From contig JADJPW010000009.1 in assembly GCA_016713035.1 (NCBI GenBank), forward strand, positions 62,001-126,000: a stretch of 64,000 nt of DNA, written 5' to 3'. A program made the translations under genes and the position numbers. Shown here one piece after another: positions 51,485-60,137 of this stretch. This DNA is from Verrucomicrobiaceae bacterium (GTDB taxonomy: Bacteria > Verrucomicrobiota > Verrucomicrobiia > Verrucomicrobiales > Verrucomicrobiaceae). The stretch's first letter is position 1; the number at the start of each line of letters is the position of its first letter. Under the pieces are notes generated by a model that searched no databases, was not told where the DNA came from, and was given only the letters and a program-made list of their open reading frames with translations.

Positions 51485-53203
51485 CTAGGGTGCCTGCGTG
51501 ACCTGTAGCCGGACAAACAAGACGGGATCACTTGCCTGGAGGCGGATGCGCACGCGAATGAGGACGCAGGAGCCATCACCATCAGGATCGGGGTGCGCGG
51601 TCTCGGTGATGAAGTTCACGCCGTCGATGGTGACGGGTGCCCAACCGCTCAAAGTGGTGCTGGTTTGCACGCTGTGGATGAGGTCGGCGGCTCGTTCGGT
51701 TTTGCGATAGGTGAAGCTGAGCCAAGGGCCGCCGGACGTGGTGGTGTCTGTTTGCGCCTGGGGCAGAAAAGTGGTGGCGCTGGTCATGCCGGGCGCGTCG
51801 AGCGCGTAGGCGAGCAGATTGGGCACGGAGTCGGCATTGGGATCGGCGGTGGCGCTGCGGTCGGCTCCGCCCCAGGGGATGGTGGCGGCCCAGGCAGCGT
51901 AGTCGTCCACCTTGGTAGCGAGCAAGGCGTCGCGCAGCACGGGGGCGATGAGCGCATTGGAGGCGGATCGCGCGTGGGTGCCGTCTGAGGTGGCGTAGTC
52001 GGCGGCCCCGGTGCTGATCCAGCAGTGGTCATCGGCGGGGTCTTGCACGGCGGTGAGGCTGTCCACCACGGTGTCGATTTTCCCCTCGGAGAGCGCGGTG
52101 GTGAAGAGGCTGTTGATCTGGTCCCGTGCGCCGCCAGCACCCCAGCCGGGATTGGGCGTCTGATCGGCGAGACTGATCCAGTTCCCGCTAGCGGAGGTGG
52201 TGCGTGGCAGCAGGCGAGTGCGGAGGATGTGCTGCACACCGGCGGTGCGGATGTTTCCCCACACGCTGACGAGGCGGTTGTAGATGTTGGTGACATTGGC
52301 GCTGCCGCCGTTGCTGCCGATGTCGTTGGTGCCGTATTCCTCCACGGCGACATTTCCAAAAGCGAGCAACTGCTGGCGCAAGCCGTGGGAGCTGACCCAG
52401 TTGGCCGCAGCCTCGCCGTGACGGGAGATATTCATCATGGCGATGGCATTGGCACCGCCAGCGTCCACGGCGGCTCGATTAAAAAAACCGTAGCCTGAGA
52501 TGACGGGCACGGGATTCGCCGTGTCACCCGTACCGCTCATGATGCTGTCTCCCACACCGATGACGGAGAGATGGCCCGGCCCAGTGTAGCGACCGAGGAA
52601 GACCATGGGCAGCGCATCCGTGCGTGCATTTTGGCCGGTGATGGATGGCAGCGCTCCGGCGAAGTCCTTCGTGCCGGGATCATTGACCGGATCATAAATG
52701 GCAAACCGTGCGCCGGAGTAGGTGCTGGGCGTGCCGAGGCAGATGCTGCCCGCCGTGGCGACGCTGCCTTTGGCATAGACCCAGAAGATTTCATCCCTCG
52801 CGGGTGCCGCGCCCGTCCAGGTGCTGGAGGGGATCGCATCCGCGAGGAAGTAAGCCTGCGTGGAGTTGGCGGGCATGCTGAGCTGCCGCTGCCCGGCAAA
52901 GGTGAGCGGCACCACCTGCCCCGTGCTGGCGCGGGTGATCCAGGCAAAGTGCAGCGTCACGGCGCTGTCACTCTGCACCTCCGCCGTGGTGCTGTGGAGC
53001 CAGTTCATGAATCCGATGTCCAGCTCCGCCACCGGGCCGCCCAGCACATGCGGTGTACGCTGCCAAAAGGCAGTGGCGGTGCCGCTGGTGGTGAACCGCG
53101 TGTAGGCGATGCGCGCGCCCGTGCCGACGATGCGCAGCGGTTGGGTGGCTTGGAGAGCGGTGGTGCCCAGGGCGAGCACGATGGCGAAAATGCGGAGCGA
53201 CAT
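51485..53203 (-). CDS. exported SGNH hydrolase with C-terminal sorting-like tail
   Basis: 572 residues with signal peptide MSLRIFAIVLALGTTALQA. A beta-rich N-terminal domain (about 20-200) precedes the hydrolase: LSVIGVGDSIMSGTGDTANP (Ser), AMMNISRHGEAAANW, VAVEEYGTNDIGSNGG (GTND) and TSDGTHARSASNALIA (Asp-His). The tail contains DPNADSVPNLLAYALD, a calcium-binding thrombospondin-3-like motif, then a domain of the kind often found at the end of Verrucomicrobial secreted enzymes (SFTYRKTERAADLIHSVQTS). Likely a carbohydrate esterase. It is eight bases upstream of the end of the GH5 gene, same strand. Confidence 0.83.
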   Translation of the reverse strand: MSLRIFAIVLALGTTALQATQPLRIVGTGARIAYTRFTTSGTATAFWQRTPHVLGGPVAELDIGFMNWLHSTTAEVQSDSAVTLHFAWITRASTGQVVPLTFAGQRQLSMPANSTQAYFLADAIPSSTWTGAAPARDEIFWVYAKGSVATAGSICLGTPSTYSGARFAIYDPVNDPGTKDFAGALPSITGQNARTDALPMVFLGRYTGPGHLSVIGVGDSIMSGTGDTANPVPVISGYGFFNRAAVDAGGANAIAMMNISRHGEAAANWVSSHGLRQQLLAFGNVAVEEYGTNDIGSNGGSANVTNIYNRLVSVWGNIRTAGVQHILRTRLLPRTTSASGNWISLADQTPNPGWGAGGARDQINSLFTTALSEGKIDTVVDSLTAVQDPADDHCWISTGAADYATSDGTHARSASNALIAPVLRDALLATKVDDYAAWAATIPWGGADRSATADPNADSVPNLLAYALDAPGMTSATTFLPQAQTDTTTSGGPWLSFTYRKTERAADLIHSVQTSTTLSGWAPVTIDGVNFITETAHPDPDGDGSCVLIRVRIRLQASDPVLFVRLQVTQAP

Positions 53204-53211
53204 GGTGGTTT

Positions 53212-55444
53212 TCAGCGCAGCTTGTCCATGACGAACTTCTCTCCAGCGATGGCCCGCTTCACGGGATCGCCCCAGGTCTCATTCGGAGTGTAATCCCAGC
53301 TCGTGAGCATGGGCGGGCCGCCTTTGGGGTGAAAGGCAAAGGCCGTCCAGTGAAACTCATGCTTCTGGATCAGGCCGAGCATGGCTGGCACCCAGGTGGC
53401 GGCGTCCTCCTGCCACTCCGCAGGCAGCCAGCTCATCTTTTCTTTCCCTGCGCCCACCTCACCGACGAGGATGGGATGCGTCTCCGCCGCCACAAGCACT
53501 TTGCCCGCCCAGTCCTTCTTCCATGGATAAATGTGGGTGGAAAGGATGATGCCGCTGCCTCCACGATCATCGAGCATGTGCCCGTTCATCATGCCGGAGA
53601 GATCAAAGGCGTAGTCCAGGCCGCCCACGAGCGCGATGTTCTTCGCGCCACTGTTGCGAATGATGTCGAGCAGCTTTTGCATGCCCACAGCGCCTGGCGG
53701 CGGCTTGTTTCGCTTTGTCTTCGGCGCTGATAAAGGCGTCTTCCTCGCCGGGCTTTGTCTTCACCGGTATCTCGCCGCCGTTTTGCCAAATCTCCCACGA
53801 AATGCCGTGCGGCTCATTGAAGAGGTCAAAAAGCACAGCAGGATGGTTTTTGAAAAGCGGCGCCGCCGAGGCCCAAAAGTCGGCGTGCTCCTGTGTCGGC
53901 GCGCCGAACTGATGCAGGTCCAGCAGCACATACGCGCCACGATTCGCAACCAGTGTGACCACATCGCTCACGAGCTGACGGTAGGAGGCTCCCTCGTCCT
54001 TTTTGCCGCCGCTGGTGGCAAACCAAAACTTCTGCGCCACGGGCAGGCGGATGATGTTGGCCTTCCATTGCTCGATGGCGACGAGGCATGCCTTCATCAC
54101 CTGCTCGCCATCAGGATTCCACTCTAGGCTGATGACATTCACCCCCTGGAGGCGCACAGGTTTGCCATCCGCGTTCAGCACATGACGGCCCTCCACATGC
54201 AGCGGCTGCGGCCAGGCCTCACGGCGCGGCTGCTCCACAGACACGATGGCGGCCAGCCGCGCTTCCTCCGCTGCCTTTGCCTCGGCGATGAGCGGCCCGG
54301 GCTCCGTTGGCGTCAAAACAAAGTCATCCAGCTCCAGCGTGCCGCTTTTCACCTGAAACAGCGCAGGCATCAGCTCCAGCGTCACCGCGCCCTCCGGCAC
54401 AAGGAAGCGCGTCTGTCGGGTGACCCAGCCTTCGGTGTCCTTCCGGCTCGTGGGCGGCTTCGGCGCGCCTGCCATTTTCTTCCCGTCCATGCCTTTGAAC
54501 TCCATCAGCAGGCGTGCATCGAACCACGGCTCTTTTCCGGGCTTCAAACCGGTGACACGTTGCCGCCACGTCAGCTCCAGCGCACGCGCGTCGGCAGGCA
54601 GGCTGATGACGCGGAAAAGCATCAGCGTCTTGTCAGGCGTGGTGGACTCCAACCGGATGTGGCGGCCGCTGGCTCCTGTTTCCCAGCTCATGCCCGCGCT
54701 CGTCGCAGTGCCGGACCAGTCAGCAGGCCACGACTTCTTTTTATCGGCGATCTCAAAACTCCCGTTGCTGATCAGCGTGCCTTCTTTCGCCAGCAGCTCA
54801 GCCGCCTTGGCGTGGCGCTTCGCCGCATCACGAGTTTGCTTCTCATGGAGCGCGGCGGCCTTGGCGCGTGCCTCCGCCTCGACCGGAGCCGGATCGGTGA
54901 GTTTCAAAACGAGATCATCCAGGTCCAGCGTGCCGCTTTCCACCTGAAACAGTGCCGGGATGACCTCCAGCATCACCGCGCCCTCAGGCACCAGGAATTT
55001 CACACTGCCAGTCACCCAGCCATCCGTGCTTTTGCCCAGATTCGGGTTCGGTGGCCCGGGGGAGACTTTTTTGCCCTCGACGTCTTTGAAGCTCAGCATG
55101 AAGCGGGCATCGAACCACGACTGCTTGCCGCGTTTCAGCCCGGAGCAGCGCCATCGCCAGGAAAACTCCAGCGCCCGCATTTCCGCCTTAACCGGCACCT
55201 GGCGGTAAAGCATCACCATCAGGCCCGGCGTCGTCGAGTTCAGCCGCAGAAAGTGTCCACCGCCCTCATCCGCCTCCCAGGAGCCACCGTCCTTGGGCCT
55301 TCCCCAGCCATCCGGCCAGCCTAGCTCCTTCGTGACAGCCTCAAAATCCCCATTGCCCAGCAAAGGAGCCTCCTCAGCCCCAACCATGGGCGTCAGAGAA
55401 AAAACAGCGCACAGCAGCAGGTGCGAAAAACGAAAGGCTAACAT
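53212..55444 (-). pseudogene. exported GH5 cellulase-like enzyme with two N-terminal beta domains; one frameshift
   Basis: The start ATG 55444 (MLAFRFSHLLLCAVFSLTPM) gives a signal peptide; the longer frame to 55765 is antisense to the kinase gene. Two similar carbohydrate-binding-like domains (about 27-175 and 215-365) share LDLDDLVL/LELDDFVL and RFLVPEGAVTLELMPALF. The GH5 barrel starts RLQGVNVISLEWNPDGEQVM and includes LDLHQFGAPTQEHADFWASA and LFDLFNEPHGISWEIW with the acid/base Glu. Near 53697-53708 (GCCGCCGCC run) the frame is lost; the continuation PPPGAVGMQKLLDIIRNSGA carries the nucleophile in ILVGEVGAGKEKM and ends at 53212. One extra base explains it. A sequencing error in a GC repeat is plausible. 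Confidence 0.8.
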
Positions 55445-55559
55445 AAGGGCGATGGAAGGAGGATGTGGATCACCTCTACGACCATCACCGGAAAAGAACA
55501 ATATACCCAAACGGTCAGTTCCCAGCCGCGTGCATCCTTTGCTACAGTGCGCGTCAGCC

Positions 55560-57605
55560 ATGCCACGTCGTCTCCATCTCATGCTCTTTTTCCTGCTCGC
55601 TCCGTGTGTGCGGGCGGAGGAGGTGCTGGAGAGCATCTCCTCCATCCGCGCACTGCCGCCGGAGATGGCGGGGATGGGCCTGCGGGCCAGCATCGAGGCC
55701 ACCGTCACCTTCGCCGACAAACCAGACGGCAGGAGCTGTCTCGTGCATGATGGGCTGGAGGGCATCTACGTCGAGCGTGCGGAGCCGCAGCCGCGCCAGC
55801 CGCTGGCTTTTGGCACGCGGGTGCGGCTGGAGGGCGTGACCATCGCCGGGGGCTTCCTGCCAGCGATCCGTACGGAGCAGATCACGCTGCTAAACGCGGA
55901 AGGCCCACCGCTGAAAGCACGCGCCGCCACGGGAGCCGATCTTTTTTCTCCCTCCAATGACTGCCAGTGGGTGCGGGTGCAGGCCATCATCACCGGCAGG
56001 CGCAGCGACCGCATCCGCCAGATGCTGGTGGCGGAGGTGGACGGCTGGACCTTCATGCTCCAGTTCCCGGACGGCGTGTCTCTCACACCGCTGCTTCCCA
56101 GCCTCATGCAGCAGCAGGTCACCGTCTCCGGCACGGTCGGCACGCTTTTCAATCGCCAGCGCCAGCTCACCGGGCGCTACCTTTTCGTCCCCGGCCTGGA
56201 TCACCTCCAGCTCGCCCCTCACTCGACTCCCGCCACTCACCTGCCACCGCTGCGCGCGGCCCATGAGCTGCTCCGCAGTGATGCTGGCACGCGCGAACTG
56301 GTGCGCGTGCGCGGTATCGTCACCGCAGCCATGCCGGACCGCATCTATCTGCGGGATGAAAGCGAGGCGCTGATGGTGCAGGCGTCCATCACCGAGACCT
56401 TGCGGCCTGGTGACAAAGTAGAGGCGTGGGGCGTCGGCTCGCTCGCCCCCTTTCGCCCCACGCTGCGGGCCAGCCGCGTGCAAAAGATCGCCCCAGGCAC
56501 CGCGCCCGAGCCGCAGCCGCTGGGACTCGATCCACGCGATCTGACCCGCCACCACGCCCAGCTCAGCAGCACCGAGGCCGAATACCTCACCACCCGTCTC
56601 GCCACGGATGGCGAAACCGTACTGCAATGCCGCGCTGGCGAGTGGATCTTTGAGGCACGCCTCAGTTTGGCGGCATCCGATCACCTGCCCGTGCTGAGCC
56701 GTGGCGATCTTTTGCACCTCACCGGCATCTGTGAGATCACCAGCACCTATCCACTCCCCGGAGATCATCGTGTGGATGGCTTTCACCTCCTGCTGCGGGA
56801 GGCTGGCGACGTGCGCGTGCTGCACCCCGCCCCGTGGTGGACGCTTCAGCGCATGCTCTGGCTCCTCGGTTTCGTAACCGCGCTCGCCGTGCTCGCCTTC
56901 ATCTGGATCGCCCAGCTACGCCGCCGCGTGCGTGCCCAGACGAGCCTCATCACCCAGGAGATCGAGCGCTCCGCTGTCAAAGACGAGCGCCAGCGCATCG
57001 CCCGCGAGCTACACGACACCATCGAGCAGGATCTCGCCGGCCTCGCCATCCAGATTGGCACCGCACGCCAGCGCATCGCTCGTGAGCCAGCTCAGGCGGA
57101 GGCATCGCTGAATCTCGCGCAGAGAATGCTCTCCCGCTGTCGCGATGAGGCCCGCACCTCCATCCGCGATCTCCGCAGTGTCGCTCTCGACCAGCGCGGC
57201 CTCGCCGGAGCCATCCAGGACCTGCTCCAGCCCATCGCGGAAGAAGCAGGCATCCAGTTCACCCTCAAAGAACAAGGCAAAGGCCCGCGCCCCGCCGGCC
57301 TCCAGGCCATGCACCTCCTGCGCATCACCCAGGAGGCTGTCATCAATGCCCTGCGCCATGCCAAAGCCGGCAGCATCAGCGTCAGCCTCGATTACCACGC
57401 CACAGCCACCACGCTCGAAATCCATGACGACGGCTGCGGCTTTGACACCACCGCCCCACCGCCACGCGGCCATTTTGGCCTCCTAGGCATCCGCGAGCGC
57501 GCCAACAAGCTCGATGCCGTGCTCCACCTCGAAAGCGCGCCCGGCAGCGGCACCACCCTGCGCCTCAGCGCGCTCCATCCAGCGCCAAACACCCCGCCCG
57601 CATGA
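55560..57605 (+). CDS. sensor histidine kinase of the NarX type
   Basis: 681 residues from ATG 55560; the frame upstream is antisense to the GH5 gene. Signal peptide MPRRLHLMLFFLLAPCVRAE, then a periplasmic region (about 20-425) of repeated OB-like beta domains (FGTRVRLEGVTIAGGFLPAI, QVTVSGTVGTLFNRQRQLTG, ELVRVRGIVTAAMPDRIYLR). One transmembrane helix LLGFVTALAVLAFIWIA at about 435-452. The HisKA_3 box ERQRIARELHDTIEQDLAGL contains the phospho-accepting His (about 484), followed by HATPase_c blocks ITQEAVINALRHA, IHDDGCGFD and HFGLLGIRERA. It probably senses a cell-surface or carbohydrate cue. Coupled by ATGA to the response regulator, and divergent from the GH5 gene across 115 bases that should hold both promoters. 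Confidence 0.9.
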   Translation: MPRRLHLMLFFLLAPCVRAEEVLESISSIRALPPEMAGMGLRASIEATVTFADKPDGRSCLVHDGLEGIYVERAEPQPRQPLAFGTRVRLEGVTIAGGFLPAIRTEQITLLNAEGPPLKARAATGADLFSPSNDCQWVRVQAIITGRRSDRIRQMLVAEVDGWTFMLQFPDGVSLTPLLPSLMQQQVTVSGTVGTLFNRQRQLTGRYLFVPGLDHLQLAPHSTPATHLPPLRAAHELLRSDAGTRELVRVRGIVTAAMPDRIYLRDESEALMVQASITETLRPGDKVEAWGVGSLAPFRPTLRASRVQKIAPGTAPEPQPLGLDPRDLTRHHAQLSSTEAEYLTTRLATDGETVLQCRAGEWIFEARLSLAASDHLPVLSRGDLLHLTGICEITSTYPLPGDHRVDGFHLLLREAGDVRVLHPAPWWTLQRMLWLLGFVTALAVLAFIWIAQLRRRVRAQTSLITQEIERSAVKDERQRIARELHDTIEQDLAGLAIQIGTARQRIAREPAQAEASLNLAQRMLSRCRDEARTSIRDLRSVALDQRGLAGAIQDLLQPIAEEAGIQFTLKEQGKGPRPAGLQAMHLLRITQEAVINALRHAKAGSISVSLDYHATATTLEIHDDGCGFDTTAPPPRGHFGLLGIRERANKLDAVLHLESAPGSGTTLRLSALHPAPNTPPA

Positions 57606-58231
57606 GCCGCCGCATCCGCATCCTCATCGTCGATGACCACGCCATGATGCGTTTCGCGCTCGCCGAAGCCATCTCCGCCGAGGACGACCTCACACTCGTC
57701 GCCGAGGCCACCAATGGCCCCGAAGCCGTCGCCCTTTATCGCCAGCACCTGCCAGATGCCGTCGTCATGGATTACCAGCTTCCTGGCATGACAGGATCAG
57801 AGGCCACCGCGCGAATCCTAGCCGAGCATCCAAAAGCGCGGGTGCTGCTGCTATCCATGTTTGAGGGCGCGGAGGACATCTGGAGAGCCGTGCAGGCGGG
57901 AGTAAGCGGCTATGTCACCAAATCCGCCGAAATCGCCGATGTGCTGCTCGCCCTGCGCCGGGTCGCCGCCGGTGAAAAGCATTTCCCCGCATCCATCGCT
58001 AGCAAACTCGCCGCGCGTGAGGCGCAGGACACACTGTCCCCGCGCGAACAGCAGATGCTCACCGAGATCGTGAACGGCCGCAGCAACAAAGAAATCGCGT
58101 TCCTACTCAGCCTCTCTGAATCCGCCGTGAAACTCTATATCTCCAACGCCCTGTCCAAACTCGGCGTCCAGGACCGCACCCAGGCCGCCATCGAAGCCGT
58201 CCGCCGCGGCATCGTTCACCTGGGGGATTGA
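57602..58231 (+). CDS. NarL/LuxR-type response regulator
   Basis: 209 residues. Receiver domain: ILIVDDHAMMRFAL (acidic pair D11-D12), VVMDYQLPGMTG (phospho-acceptor D57), LLLSMFEGAED and YVTKSAEI with the conserved Lys. C-terminal helix-turn-helix: LSPREQQMLTEIVNGRSNKE, AFLLSLSESAVKLYISNALS and RTQAAIEAVRRGIVHL. It takes phosphate from the kinase at 55560-57605, to which it is translationally coupled. Targets could include the divergent GH5-SGNH-PEP-CTERM genes. Its last 70 residues resemble the relic at 920-1149. Confidence 0.93.
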   Translation: MSRRIRILIVDDHAMMRFALAEAISAEDDLTLVAEATNGPEAVALYRQHLPDAVVMDYQLPGMTGSEATARILAEHPKARVLLLSMFEGAEDIWRAVQAGVSGYVTKSAEIADVLLALRRVAAGEKHFPASIASKLAAREAQDTLSPREQQMLTEIVNGRSNKEIAFLLSLSESAVKLYISNALSKLGVQDRTQAAIEAVRRGIVHLGD

Positions 58232-58238
58232 GTGCAGG

Positions 58239-58569
58239 CTACAGGCCGATCCACAGCCACACCTCACCCGCGAGAACATCGTGGATCGTGATCGTATTTT
58301 TGCAATTCACCGTCATCATGGTGCTCTCACCGGACTTCAGTGGATCGAGCTTCACCCGCCACTCGCCCTTCTCATCGGCCTTCGCCGACTTCGTCTGCCC
58401 CGCGATAGAGACGCTCACCTCCTCCCCCAGCCCCAAACCGGCACAGCCGCATCCGCCTAGAGAATCATGTGATCCGAAAACGTCGCCGGCAGCGTGACGT
58501 CCGCCTGCACGGCGGTGATGAAGGAGAGAGTGAGGGCAAGAATCGAGCGTTTAGTAAATGAGCGAGCGA
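58239..58569 (-). pseudogene. N-terminal relic of a sialate O-acetylesterase
   Basis: From about 58569 the reverse strand gives KRSILALTLSFITAVQADVT, LPATFSDHMIL, a TAG, then VPVWGWG and, after a frame change, EEVSVSIAGQTKSAKADEKG, WRVKLDPLKSGES and NTITIHDVLAGEVWLW. This is the N-terminal part of SASA enzymes up to just before the catalytic GQSNM; the sequence stops there at 58239. With a stop, a frame change and no catalytic serine it is not functional. The 122 bases to 58691 show no gene. Confidence 0.78.
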
Positions 58570-58691
58570 GCCAATACGCACGCAAGGAGAGGAATGATTC
58601 GGGTTGTGGAATGCTGCGCTCCTCCCTTCACACTTGCAGAAGCGCCCCGCGGATGCGCTCGGCGTCGTGGTTGTGAGTGGCCGCGGGCATT

Positions 58692-60137
58692 TCACGCCAG
58701 CACTTCGCGGATCACCTTCCCCTCCACATTCGTGAGGCGGCGCTGGATGCCGTTGTGCTCGAAGCTGAGTTTTTCGAAGTCGAGGCCGAGTAGATGAAGG
58801 ATGGTGGCATTGAAGTGGTAAAGCGGATGCACGTCCTCGATGGCGCGTTGGCCGAGGTCATCGGTACGGCCATGGCTGACGCCGGGCTTTACGCCTGCGC
58901 CTGCCAGCCAGCAGGTGAAGCCGTCGGGATTGTGATCGCGGCCTTTCGCGCCTTTTTGGAAGAAGGGCATGCGTCCGAACTCGGTGCACCAGACGACGAG
59001 CGTGTCTTGCAGAAGGCCGCGTTGTTTCAGGTCGCGAATGAGCGCCGCGGCGGGCTGGTCGAGGATGTGGGCGTGGACGTCGTATTGCTCCTTGAGCTTG
59101 CTGTGCCCGTCCCAGTTGAGAGCGCCACCGCTGGCATAGGCACCGTTGAAGAGCTGCACGAAGCGCACGCCTTTTTCGATGAGGCGGCGGGCGAGGATGC
59201 AGTTCTTGGCGAAGGCGGCCTTGTTGGCGTCCTGCGTGTCGTCCGCGCCATACATCTTCAGGATGTGCGCGGGTTCGGTGCACAGGTCGTTGATCTCGGG
59301 CACGCTGAGCTGCATCCGCGCGGCCAGTTCATAGCTGGCTATGCGGGCAGCGAGCTTGCTGTCACCCGGATGGGCTTCGAGATGGCGGGCGTTCATCTTT
59401 TGCAAAAGCGAGCGTGCGGCACGGTCGGCATCTGCGGTGATGCCGGGAGCGCTGAGATGGCGCACTGGCTCCTTGGAACTCATCGTGGTGCCTTGGAAGG
59501 CGGCCGGGAGAAATCCTGGCCCCCAGTTGTTGGCCCCATTCTGCGGCACGCCACGTGGATCGGGGATGGCGACATAGGATGGCAGCTCCTCGCTCTCGGT
59601 GCCCAACGCATACGTCACCCACGAGCCGAGCGAGGGAAAGCCATCCAGCACTGAACCCGTGGAAAGAAAATTCTCCGCCGGGCCATGCGTGTTCGATTTG
59701 CTGGTGAGCGAGTGGATGAACGCGATGTCGTCCGTCAGCTCCGCAAGATGCGGGATCATGTCGCTCACCATCTTGCCCGTCTGTCCGCGAGGCCGAAAGG
59801 TATACTGCGGACGCGCCAGATTGCCTGCAGGGCCTTGAAACGTCACCGCTGGACCTCCAGGCAAAGGTTTGTCATCCCATCGGATGAGTTCCGGCTTGTA
59901 GTCCCATGTTTCGAGCTGGCTCACCGCCCCAGCACAGAAGATGACGACCACATTTTTTGCCTTCGGCGCGAAATGCGGCTGCCTCGGCGCAAAAGGCCGC
60001 GCTGGGTCGATGAGAAGCTGATCGTCCGCGAGCAGCTTCGACAACGCGATGCCACCGAGCGCCGTGGCGCTCTGCGTGAGGAAGCCGCGGCGGTTCAGCA
60101 GCCGCAGGCCATGGGGAGTGAGATGCTCAGCGTTCAT
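58692..60137 (-). CDS. DUF1501 exported protein
   Basis: 481 residues from ATG 60137 (MNAEHLTPHGLRLLNRRGFL), overlapping the upstream stop by four bases; a Tat-like signal runs through RRGFLTQSATALGGIALSKL. DUF1501 landmarks: FAPKAKNVVVIFCAGAVSQL, ETWDYKPELI, MIPHLAELTDDIAFIHSLTS, NTHGPAENF, GSWVTYALGTESEELPSYVA and TLVVWCTEFGRMPFFQKGAK, then GRDHNPDGFTCWLAGAGVKP. The fold belongs to the alkaline phosphatase/sulfatase superfamily. It is nearly always paired with a DUF1549/1553 cytochrome protein, as here. Function is still undefined. Confidence 0.9.
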   Translation of the reverse strand: MNAEHLTPHGLRLLNRRGFLTQSATALGGIALSKLLADDQLLIDPARPFAPRQPHFAPKAKNVVVIFCAGAVSQLETWDYKPELIRWDDKPLPGGPAVTFQGPAGNLARPQYTFRPRGQTGKMVSDMIPHLAELTDDIAFIHSLTSKSNTHGPAENFLSTGSVLDGFPSLGSWVTYALGTESEELPSYVAIPDPRGVPQNGANNWGPGFLPAAFQGTTMSSKEPVRHLSAPGITADADRAARSLLQKMNARHLEAHPGDSKLAARIASYELAARMQLSVPEINDLCTEPAHILKMYGADDTQDANKAAFAKNCILARRLIEKGVRFVQLFNGAYASGGALNWDGHSKLKEQYDVHAHILDQPAAALIRDLKQRGLLQDTLVVWCTEFGRMPFFQKGAKGRDHNPDGFTCWLAGAGVKPGVSHGRTDDLGQRAIEDVHPLYHFNATILHLLGLDFEKLSFEHNGIQRRLTNVEGKVIREVLA

